Assembly: GCA_964567485.1 (NCBI GenBank)
Contig: CAZMMX010000016.1
Span: 1-64,000, forward strand
Origin: UBA1413 sp964567485
GTDB taxonomy: Bacteria > Bacteroidota > Bacteroidia > Bacteroidales > Prolixibacteraceae
Length of the DNA stretch: 64,000 bases
Reading direction: 5' to 3'
Shown here one piece after another: positions 52,596 through 61,024 of the stretch. The position numbers and the translations under genes were made by a program. The notes under the pieces are model-generated. The model was given only the letters and a program-made list of their open reading frames with translations. It was not told where the DNA came from and searched no databases. Every line of letters starts with the position of its first letter. Position 1 is the first letter of the stretch.

Positions 52596-55500
52596 ATGAT
52601 GCAAAAGCTTTTTGAATTCCTTCAAAAGAGTCTGCCGAACACGCGAGGTGTTTCAGCAATTCTGATGGCAGCCGGTTTCCTGCTGATCTCCGCGGTGGCC
52701 TTTGCGCAACCCGTCACTGTCAGGGGAAAAGTGACCGATGCCTCCAACGGGGAGGGGATCCCCGGAGCCAATGTGGTGGTCAAAGGGACCACCACAGGAA
52801 CGATCACCAACGTTGACGGCGACTTCACCCTCAACGTACCCTCAGCCAGCGCCACTCTGTTGGTGACCTTCATCGGGTATGCCCCCCAGGAAATCCCCCT
52901 GGCTGGAAAGAGCGCAGTAACCGTCAACCTCACACCCGAGACCACCCAGCTCGACGAAATCATAGCCGTAGGATATGGCCAGGCGCGTCGTGCCGATTAT
53001 ACGGGATCTATAGCCACCATCTCGGGCAATGAACTGCAGAAAATCCCCGTAGCCAGTGCCGCCGATGCCCTCAAGGGAAGAATGCCCGGAGTCAACGTCC
53101 TTACCACCGACGGATCCCCCGATGCCGAAATCGTCATACGCATCCGCGGGGGCGGATCCGTGACCCAGGACAACTCCCCTCTTTATGTGGTCGACGGTTT
53201 TATCGTCAACTCCATCAGGGATATCCCCCCCACTGACATCACCAGCATCAACGTGCTGAAAGATGCCGCGGCCACCGCCATCTACGGAGCCCAGGCCGCC
53301 AACGGCGTCGTTCTGATCACCACCCGAAAGCCGGTCGCCGGCAAGGTCTCCGTGACGTATAACGGCTATGCACAGCTCAAGACTCTCCCCCAGGAAAGAA
53401 AATATGACGTTCTTTCTCCTTATGAATTCGTGATGGCTCAGTATGAATTCGCAAGACTCAGGTCAGATGCCGACGTGCGCAACTTCGAAAAATACTTCGG
53501 GAAATACGACGACCTGGAGCTCTACAAGGAGAAGAAGCCTACCGACTGGCAGGATGAACTCTTCGGCCGCACGACCATCTCCCAGTTGCACAACGTCAGC
53601 GTCAACGCAGGAAATGAGAAAACACGCATCAGTCTGAGCATCACCAACAATAACGATGAAGGCCTGCTGGTGGGCTCAGGATACCGCAGAAATGTGATCA
53701 ACTTCAAACTCGGTCAGGAAATCCTCTCTTCCGTGGAATTCGAGGCTTCGGCGCGCATCACTGACACCCGGGTCGATGGCGCCGGAACGGCCGGGGGATC
53801 ACAACTCAGGGTGAAGGATGCCATCACCACGCGGCCGGTCAACGGTATCGCCGATGAACTCGACATCGACCTTTCCTCGATCGACTCCAGTGACGACTAT
53901 CAGTCCTTCCTCACCTCCCTGGTCAACCCCCTGAGACTGGCTGAAGACGACTGGCGCCAGCGCAATACCCGTTCTTACGTCCTCAATGCGGGGTTATCAT
54001 GGGACATTATTGAGCGGTTGACCGCCAAAACCACCTTCACCACCGAAAGTGGTTCTGATGAAAGCCTGCGTTATTATGGCCCCCTGACCAGCCAGTCACG
54101 TCAGGAAGGGAGCAGCCTCCCCCTGGGTACCGTCAACCAAAGCCAGAACTTCTCCTACAGGTGGCTCAACACGTTAAATTACGCCTTCGCCAATTTGGGC
54201 ATCCACCAGCTGGACTTCCTGCTGGGCCATGAGATTTATTCCAGCGGCGGAAAGGGAAGCTTCGTCAGAACGGAAGAATTCCGCGAGTCTATGCGTCCCG
54301 AAGAACTCTTCGCCAACATGGCCCTCGGAAAAACCGTGGAATACTCCAGCTATGAATCTACCGAATCGAACAGGCTCTCTTTCTTCGGGCGTGCCAACTA
54401 CCAGTTGCTCGACAAATATCTGCTGACGGCCACCCTTCGTTCCGACGCCTCCAGCAAATTCAAAAAGGAGAATCGCGTGGGCATATTCCCGGCTGTGGCG
54501 CTGGGATGGAAAATTTCAGAGGAGCCCTTTCTGAAAGGCACCCACTTTATCGATGAGCTGAAGCTCAGGGCCAGTTACGGGGAAACAGGCAACGACCGCA
54601 TCCCCGCCAATGCCACCAAATTCCTCTTTACGGCCCGCACCAGCGACGGCCCCGGCATGGGCACCAACGATTACAACGCCTACTACTCCCCCAGCGGTTC
54701 CACCCTCTTCAACCCCGACATCATCTGGGAAACCACCATCAACCGCAATGCCGGACTCGATTTTATCCTTTTTAAGGGAGGCCTCCGTGGTAACTTCGAT
54801 CTTTACTGGAACTCCACCAAAGACCTCCTGCTGGCCTCTGCCATTTCACCGATATCGGGGTTCACCACCCAGTGGAATAACGTGGGAAGCACCAGCAACA
54901 AAGGCGTGGAACTGGCCCTCTCAGCCCTGATCATCGACAAAAAAGAGTTCACCCTTTCGGCACAGGTCAATTTTGGGATCAATAAGTCACGCATCGACGA
55001 ACTCGACGAAACCGACGAGCGCTTCTTCCAGTCTAACTGGGCCAGCACCGACCTCAAAGACCGCGACGACTACTACCTGGCTGTTGGGCGTACCATCGGA
55101 CTTATATACGGGTACACCACCGACAGTTATTACACCGTTGATGACTTTTCGGGGTATAATGCCACCACGGACCGCTACACGCTGAAAGAAGGGGTGCCCG
55201 ATAACAAGAGCGTATTGGGAGTCAGCGCCCTCAGACCGGGATTCCTCAAGCTGAAGGATATCGCCGGAGGAGGAGCCGACAAGGATCAGCCCGACGGTGT
55301 CATCAACAGCCTCGACCGTACCGTCATTGGCAGCACCCTCCCCGACGCTATCGGAGGGTTCGGCTTCGACGCCACCTTCAGGGGATTCGACCTGTCGGTG
55401 CTCTTCAACTGGTCATACGGAAATGACATGTACAACACCGGAAAGATCGAATTCAACCAATACTACCGTACCACGTATGGCAATATGCTCAACACAATGA

Positions 55501-55931
55501 ATATGGAGAACCGCTTCACCTATATCGATACCGACGGTTCCATTACCGGGATGGCAGGAGGCAAGGTCACCGACCTGGCACAACTGGGTACCATGAACCA
55601 GGGGAAAACCCTCTGGAGCGGTAATAACTCCTTTGGTACGGCCACGGCAGTGATCCACTCCTGGGCTGTCGAGGATGCCTCTTTCATCAGGCTGAATACC
55701 CTGACCCTGGGATATACCCTGCCCAAAAGGATCGTCACGACAGTCGGCCTGAGCAACCTCAGGATTTACACCACCGGTTACAACCTGGCCCTGTGGACCA
55801 ACTATTCAGGCTACGACCCGGAAGTGAGTACCACCCGGAACAGCGGTTATGCCGCCCTCACCCCAGGCATCGACTACTCCGCCTATCCAAGAAGCCGCTC
55901 CTTCACCGTGGGTGTCAATGTAACCTTTTAA
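52596..55931 (+). CDS. SusC-like TonB-dependent transporter (pectin PUL, second)
   Basis: 1111 residues. The signal region (to about residue 38, LLISAVAFAQ) is followed by the carboxypeptidase-D-like domain (GKVTDASNGEGIPGANVVVKG) and the plug from AVGYGQARRADYTGSIATI with LYVVDGFIV and VLKDAAATAIYGAQAANG. The barrel ends in VGVNVTF. It is preceded by its own promoter and a leader hairpin. It pairs with the SusD encoded 25 bp downstream. Two SusCD pairs in one pectin locus suggest uptake of two classes of fragment. Confidence 0.95.
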   Translation: MMQKLFEFLQKSLPNTRGVSAILMAAGFLLISAVAFAQPVTVRGKVTDASNGEGIPGANVVVKGTTTGTITNVDGDFTLNVPSASATLLVTFIGYAPQEIPLAGKSAVTVNLTPETTQLDEIIAVGYGQARRADYTGSIATISGNELQKIPVASAADALKGRMPGVNVLTTDGSPDAEIVIRIRGGGSVTQDNSPLYVVDGFIVNSIRDIPPTDITSINVLKDAAATAIYGAQAANGVVLITTRKPVAGKVSVTYNGYAQLKTLPQERKYDVLSPYEFVMAQYEFARLRSDADVRNFEKYFGKYDDLELYKEKKPTDWQDELFGRTTISQLHNVSVNAGNEKTRISLSITNNNDEGLLVGSGYRRNVINFKLGQEILSSVEFEASARITDTRVDGAGTAGGSQLRVKDAITTRPVNGIADELDIDLSSIDSSDDYQSFLTSLVNPLRLAEDDWRQRNTRSYVLNAGLSWDIIERLTAKTTFTTESGSDESLRYYGPLTSQSRQEGSSLPLGTVNQSQNFSYRWLNTLNYAFANLGIHQLDFLLGHEIYSSGGKGSFVRTEEFRESMRPEELFANMALGKTVEYSSYESTESNRLSFFGRANYQLLDKYLLTATLRSDASSKFKKENRVGIFPAVALGWKISEEPFLKGTHFIDELKLRASYGETGNDRIPANATKFLFTARTSDGPGMGTNDYNAYYSPSGSTLFNPDIIWETTINRNAGLDFILFKGGLRGNFDLYWNSTKDLLLASAISPISGFTTQWNNVGSTSNKGVELALSALIIDKKEFTLSAQVNFGINKSRIDELDETDERFFQSNWASTDLKDRDDYYLAVGRTIGLIYGYTTDSYYTVDDFSGYNATTDRYTLKEGVPDNKSVLGVSALRPGFLKLKDIAGGGADKDQPDGVINSLDRTVIGSTLPDAIGGFGFDATFRGFDLSVLFNWSYGNDMYNTGKIEFNQYYRTTYGNMLNTMNMENRFTYIDTDGSITGMAGGKVTDLAQLGTMNQGKTLWSGNNSFGTATAVIHSWAVEDASFIRLNTLTLGYTLPKRIVTTVGLSNLRIYTTGYNLALWTNYSGYDPEVSTTRNSGYAALTPGIDYSAYPRSRSFTVGVNVTF

Positions 55932-55956
55932 TGATCATGACTTATAACAGAATGGT

Positions 55957-57780
55957 ATGAAAAAGAAATTAATAATATCCCTGCTGGCAGCCATGGTGTT
56001 TTCTTCCTGCCAGGAATTCCTGGATCCGGAATCCCTCTCCACCTTCGACAGCCAATACATCTTCTCCAATGCCGAAGATGCCCGCAAGGCCGTCAATGCC
56101 ATGTATGTCCACTTCAGCCACGACGGCTTCCGCTCGAGGCTTTCCAACAACATGACCGGGAACACCGACATAGAACACAGCAGTGGCTGGACCAGTGATG
56201 GTGCCCGCTACCAGATCTGGAACCTGAATGCCCAACCTAATAATGGCGACCTGGCTTACGTGTGGGACTTGGGATACAAGGCGATCCGCGATGCCAATAT
56301 CGCTATTGAAGGCATCATGGGCAGTGAGGCCTATGCCTCGACCGACGCCGAACTGGCCCGCAAGATGAAACATCTCCTGGGCGAAGCCTTTACCATGCGT
56401 GCCTACTGGTACAGTATCCTCATCACCTATTTCGGCGATGTCCCCTTCTCTAAGGAAGCCCCCAAACCCGGGGTAGAATTCAACCTTCCCAAGGAAAACC
56501 GCAATGTCATCCTCTCCCAGGTTATCGAAGACCTGATCTCCGCCGAAGAGAACATGATGTGGGCCGACCAGCTGCCCAACGGCATCGAGCAGATCAACCG
56601 GGAATACACCCTGGGGATGATTGCCCGCCTGGCCCTTCAGCGTGGTGGTTGGACCCTGAAACCCGACCTGACCATGGCCCGCGAAGACGACTACCAGCAA
56701 TACTACCAGATCGCCAACCAGTATGCCTCGAAGCTGATCCAGCTCAAAGACCGGGAGCTTCCCCGCGATTTCCGCCAAATCTTCGTCAACCAGTGCAAGT
56801 TTATCTCCCCCGTCAACAGCGATATCCTCTTTGAAGTGCCCTTTGCCATCGGGGAAGGCGACGTGGGCTGGAACATCGGCATCAGGGTCGACGGCGGCTC
56901 CTCAGCCAAACACGACTATGGCTCGGGCACTAACTACATGGCCATGCCGCCCACTTACCTTTACTCCTTCGACACCCTCGACATCAGGCGCGACGTGACC
57001 TGCGGTCTCTACACCATCAATACCGATAATGAAAAGGTATTGGTCTCTACCGGAAACATGAACATATCCCAGGGAAAATGGAGCCGTCATCTGCTCCCCA
57101 CCCCTCCCGGAAAATCGACCGATAAGGGTACCGGCATCAACTGGCCCATGCTGCGCTATTCCGATGTGCTGCTGATGCACGCAGAAGCCGAAAATGAACT
57201 GAACGGCCCCTCGGGCCTGGCACAGGAAGCCCTGAAAAGGGTGAGAAGAAGAGCCTTCCCCGAATCGGCCTGGGCCACCAAGGTCGACCAATATGTCGCT
57301 GAGGCCTCTGCCAGCAAGGAGAAATTCTTCGAAGCCATCGTCGATGAACGCGCCTGGGAATTCGGGGGCGAAATGATCCGCAAATACGAACTGATCCGCT
57401 GGGGTAACTACCACCAGAAAGTCTCCGAAATGGTGACAGAACTGAAAAAAATGGCCGACGATGCCAACAACGGCACGGGCACTCTCCCCGATTACCTCTA
57501 TGTCAAAAATGACGAAAACGGAGACCTGCTCATTTACAACCTCGACAGGAAAGTCCTGGCCGCCCCCGATGAGAGCTGGGAACAGGCCAACTGGCTGATA
57601 TCTATGTGGGACACCAATCTGGGAACATACCGGGAGTGGATCACCAGGGATTGGGAGAACTACATCACCGGTTCCAAAATCAACGTTCCCGACGGTGTGG
57701 TCAGATATATCTTCCCCATTCCCACGATCGGCATCGACAACAGCAAAGGGGTCCTGAAAAACGACGGCTATGGTTTCTGA
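55957..57780 (+). CDS. SusD-like lipoprotein (pectin PUL, second)
   Basis: 607 residues. The lipoprotein signal ends AAMVFSSCQEFLDPE (cysteine at about 18). SusD core segments are KHLLGEAFTMRAYWYSILITYFGDVPFS (about 130-157) and MLRYSDVLLMHAEAENEL plus DERAWEFGGEMIRKYELIRWGNY in the C-terminal part. It is the partner of the second pectin SusC. It is followed by the beta-helix lipoprotein gene after 28 bp. Confidence 0.93.
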   Translation: MKKKLIISLLAAMVFSSCQEFLDPESLSTFDSQYIFSNAEDARKAVNAMYVHFSHDGFRSRLSNNMTGNTDIEHSSGWTSDGARYQIWNLNAQPNNGDLAYVWDLGYKAIRDANIAIEGIMGSEAYASTDAELARKMKHLLGEAFTMRAYWYSILITYFGDVPFSKEAPKPGVEFNLPKENRNVILSQVIEDLISAEENMMWADQLPNGIEQINREYTLGMIARLALQRGGWTLKPDLTMAREDDYQQYYQIANQYASKLIQLKDRELPRDFRQIFVNQCKFISPVNSDILFEVPFAIGEGDVGWNIGIRVDGGSSAKHDYGSGTNYMAMPPTYLYSFDTLDIRRDVTCGLYTINTDNEKVLVSTGNMNISQGKWSRHLLPTPPGKSTDKGTGINWPMLRYSDVLLMHAEAENELNGPSGLAQEALKRVRRRAFPESAWATKVDQYVAEASASKEKFFEAIVDERAWEFGGEMIRKYELIRWGNYHQKVSEMVTELKKMADDANNGTGTLPDYLYVKNDENGDLLIYNLDRKVLAAPDESWEQANWLISMWDTNLGTYREWITRDWENYITGSKINVPDGVVRYIFPIPTIGIDNSKGVLKNDGYGF

Positions 57781-57808
57781 AGCTTTTAACATGTTAAATG
57801 ACAAGATT

Positions 57809-59458
57809 ATGAAGAAGAGAATATTTCCCCTCATCACCGCTGCACTGCTGCTCTTTAGCGCGCTGATCTGCCTGGTGGCCTGCGAGGAAGAAGAAGTTTA
57901 TCCCCGTACCAGGCTTTTTATGCCGGTCCTCAATGAGGAGCTGACTGCTGAACAGAACAACATTATCGTCAACATGGCCAGGATGAAAGATGCCGTCACC
58001 TATAAGCTGGAGATCAGCCGCGATACCTTCAGGACCATCGATTATACGGTGACGGTCGATACCAATTTTGTGGTCATCAACAAGGAACTGGTGGGAGAAG
58101 AGCTGCTATGGTTCACCTATTACCAGGTCAGGGCCACGGCTTTCGCCGATGATCCTGCCTACAACAGCAAAACCTCCGACCTGGGGAACGTGAGGACCCA
58201 GAAGTTCCCCTCCAATATGGGAGCTCCGACAACTTTTGACGTCCTCGACAACCAGGCCAGGATTTTCTGGACCCCCGCGGGCGCGGCCATCACCCAGGTG
58301 AAGGTTTTCGCAATTACTGATGTAAGGCTAACCACCCCCCTGCTCACCTTCGAGGTCACCGCCGAGGAGCAATTGGCAGGAGAAACCTACATCAACGGCC
58401 TTAGTGCCTCCACCTCATACAACATTGCGGTCTACAGCAATGAGACCCTCAGGGGCTGGGAAATCTATTCCACAAAACCTCCCCTGGTGGCAGGAGATAA
58501 CGTGATTAACCTGAGCGGTATTGAAAGCACCACCATTCTGGCCGACACCCTGCCCGATGTTCCCGGAGGCTCCATCATCCTTCTGGAAGGAGGAAGATCC
58601 TACCAAACTGGCGGTTATAAATTCGATAAATCAGTAACCCTGATGAGCGGCTACAGCTTTACTCCCGCCCTTCCGCATATCGATTGTACCTCGAACTTCA
58701 ATATCGCCGGAGATGTGACTGTCGATTCCATAGTATTCAGAAACATTCATTTTTCGGGGGCCTACGATTCCAGGTATGTCTTCAATCCCAACGAATCAAC
58801 ACCGCTCAATGTGGGGGAAATCCGCTTCGAAGGGTGTCGGGTGACTCACCTCAGGGGCGTGGCCCGTTTCCGTGGTCCTGCCCCCGGCATGATCCACAAA
58901 TTCACCATGAACAACTGCCAGGTCGACAGTATCAGGGATTATGCCGTGGTATGCACCGACACCGATAACGGGGTGGCCGTGGGCGACATTCTCCTGACCA
59001 ACTCCACCTTCTCACGTTGCCGTTATTTTCTGATTTCCCGTATGCAATCCAACGCGGTGGTGATCGACAACTGCACCCTGAGTGAGGTGCCGGCCAAGGG
59101 ACAGATCATGTTCCGTTGGAGAGGTGGAGAAGGAAATGCCGACATTACCAACGGGTTGACCATCAGAAACACCATTTGGGGTCATGCCTGGGATGAAGCC
59201 ACCTCGGGAAGCTATGATTTCAAAGCCCATAATGGGGGCATCAGCCTGGCGGCCACTACGCTGAACTTCGTCAATGTATACACCACTTCACAGTTTCTCT
59301 TTGTCGCGGGGAACGAACTGCCCGGCCTTCCTGTGGGCAACTATGCCGGCACCGGCGCTGACCTGTGGGTGAACCCTTACGGCGGTATGGACTTTCACTT
59401 TAAAGACACGGCATTCCCCGGAAAGAACGATACCGGCGACCCGCGGTGGAGACCATAA
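57809..59458 (+). CDS. DUF4957/DUF5123-type surface lipoprotein
   Basis: About 549 residues from the ATG at 57809; the frame opens at 57770 inside the SusD gene, but MKKRIFPLITAA at 57809 starts the lipoprotein signal (LICLVACEEEE). One or two Fn3-like domains (about 25-225) precede a parallel beta-helix region (about 250-545) with many short strands and asparagines, and the end is TGDPRWRP. Such proteins commonly follow SusCD pairs in pectin loci and probably bind the polysaccharide at the surface. No catalytic motif was recognised. Confidence 0.75.
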   Translation: MKKRIFPLITAALLLFSALICLVACEEEEVYPRTRLFMPVLNEELTAEQNNIIVNMARMKDAVTYKLEISRDTFRTIDYTVTVDTNFVVINKELVGEELLWFTYYQVRATAFADDPAYNSKTSDLGNVRTQKFPSNMGAPTTFDVLDNQARIFWTPAGAAITQVKVFAITDVRLTTPLLTFEVTAEEQLAGETYINGLSASTSYNIAVYSNETLRGWEIYSTKPPLVAGDNVINLSGIESTTILADTLPDVPGGSIILLEGGRSYQTGGYKFDKSVTLMSGYSFTPALPHIDCTSNFNIAGDVTVDSIVFRNIHFSGAYDSRYVFNPNESTPLNVGEIRFEGCRVTHLRGVARFRGPAPGMIHKFTMNNCQVDSIRDYAVVCTDTDNGVAVGDILLTNSTFSRCRYFLISRMQSNAVVIDNCTLSEVPAKGQIMFRWRGGEGNADITNGLTIRNTIWGHAWDEATSGSYDFKAHNGGISLAATTLNFVNVYTTSQFLFVAGNELPGLPVGNYAGTGADLWVNPYGGMDFHFKDTAFPGKNDTGDPRWRP

Positions 59459-59500
59459 CTACCTGACTACTAAACCCCTTACGGGGATATACAACAAGGA

Positions 59501-59524
59501 GGGCAGGAAAGAGATCTCCTGCCC
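59501..59524 (+). terminator. Intergenic hairpin
   Basis: GGGCAGGA and TCCTGCCC form an 8-bp stem after the beta-helix lipoprotein. No T-run follows; it may slow or partly terminate transcription before the lyase genes. Confidence 0.4.
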
Positions 59525-59591
59525 TGCCCTCCCTCTCTTGGGGTGATGATCATTACCGCCCCTCTCTTTACGAACCCAGGAAAAAAATAAC

Positions 59592-60983
59592 ATGAGGATC
59601 CTGAACCTTATCATGCTGGGCACCTGCCTGATGGCTGGTGCGAATGCCCAGCCGCTGGCCTTTCCCGGGGCCGCGGGGGGTGGAAAATACACCGCCGGAG
59701 GGCGGGGCGGAGCAGTTCTCTTCGTCGACAACCTCAACGACAAAGGGCAGGGCAGCCTGCGTAAAGCCGTGGAGGCCCGCGGTGCCCGCACCATTCTCTT
59801 CAGGGTCTCGGGAACCATAGAACTCGAAAAACCTATCTACATCAAAAACGACAGCATCACCATCGCCGGAGAGTCGGCTCCCGGTGATGGCATCTGTCTG
59901 AAGAATTATGGCATCGAGGTGGAAGCCAGTCAGGTCATCCTCCGCTATCTGCGGGTCAGACCCGGCGACGATTCCGGCGGTGAACAGGATGCCATTTCCG
60001 GAATCCGCCAGCGAAATATCATCGTCGACCACTGCAGCTTTAGCTGGTCGAACGATGAGACCGCCTCCTTTTATGACAACACCGACTTCACCATGCAATG
60101 GTGCATCATCAGCGAAAGCCTCAACAAGTCGGCCCACCATAAGGGGGAACATGGCTACGGCGGCATTTGGGGCGGCAACAACGCCAGCTTCCACCATAAC
60201 CTGATCTGCGACCATACCAGCCGGAATCCACGGTTCTGCGGGTCGCGTTACACCAACGACCCGGAAAAGGAAATGACCGACTTCCGCAACAATGTCATCT
60301 ATAACTGGGGCAATAACTCGGTGTACGGAGGAGAAGAGGGACACTACAACATCGTCGGTAATTACTATAAACCGGGACCCGCCACTTCCAGAAGTTCCTA
60401 CCGGAGGCTCCTGGAACTCACCCTGAGCTTCTTCGACGAACGTTTTAACAAGGCTCCTCTGGGACCCGGAAAATTTCACATTAAGGGGAACATGCTGGAG
60501 GGGCATCCCGATGTGTCGCGTGACAACTGGAAATTCGGGGTCCAGGGCAGCGGGGTGACCCAAACCATCAAAAACAAATCCCGCCTGAAACTCCCGGTAC
60601 AGGTGACCAGAATTAAGAAACAGTCGGCATTCGCAGCCTGCCGCGATGTCCTCCATGAAGCAGGGGCTTCCCTCAGGCGCGATTCCGTCGACCTGAGGAT
60701 CATCGAGGAGACCTGGACCGGCGTGGAGAAATATGGAGAGAGCTTCCGCGGGGGGGGCAAGGGAATTATCGACTCCCCGGCAGCAGTGGGCGGATGGCCC
60801 CGGCTGGCTTCCTTATCGCCGCCCACCGACAACGATAACGACGGCATGGCCGACGACTGGGAGGTCTCACAGAAACTTAACCCCGCCGATCCCCATGACC
60901 ATAAGATCCACACGCTTTCCAGGGAATTCACCAACCTGGAAGTCTACCTCAACTCTCTGACCCTCCCGAAAAAACGCCGGTAA
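59592..60983 (+). CDS. Polysaccharide lyase family 1 pectate lyase
   Basis: 463 residues. A signal peptide (MRILNLIMLGTCLMAGANAQ) precedes a right-handed beta-helix with PL1 features: FPGAAGGGKYTAGGRGG, GSLRKAVEARGARTILFRVSGTI, ILRYLRVRPGDDSGGEQDA (calcium-binding Asp region), IIVDHCSFSWSND and HHNLICDHTSRNPRFCG, where the arginines are the likely catalytic bases. A short C-terminal tail has DNDNDGMADDWE, a calcium-binding-like segment. It cleaves homogalacturonan by beta-elimination, giving the unsaturated ends that GH105 removes. Confidence 0.9.
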   Translation: MRILNLIMLGTCLMAGANAQPLAFPGAAGGGKYTAGGRGGAVLFVDNLNDKGQGSLRKAVEARGARTILFRVSGTIELEKPIYIKNDSITIAGESAPGDGICLKNYGIEVEASQVILRYLRVRPGDDSGGEQDAISGIRQRNIIVDHCSFSWSNDETASFYDNTDFTMQWCIISESLNKSAHHKGEHGYGGIWGGNNASFHHNLICDHTSRNPRFCGSRYTNDPEKEMTDFRNNVIYNWGNNSVYGGEEGHYNIVGNYYKPGPATSRSSYRRLLELTLSFFDERFNKAPLGPGKFHIKGNMLEGHPDVSRDNWKFGVQGSGVTQTIKNKSRLKLPVQVTRIKKQSAFAACRDVLHEAGASLRRDSVDLRIIEETWTGVEKYGESFRGGGKGIIDSPAAVGGWPRLASLSPPTDNDNDGMADDWEVSQKLNPADPHDHKIHTLSREFTNLEVYLNSLTLPKKRR

Positions 60984-61024
60984 CCCCCCACATCCCCTAT
61001 TGATGAACCCAAAAAAAGTTCCGT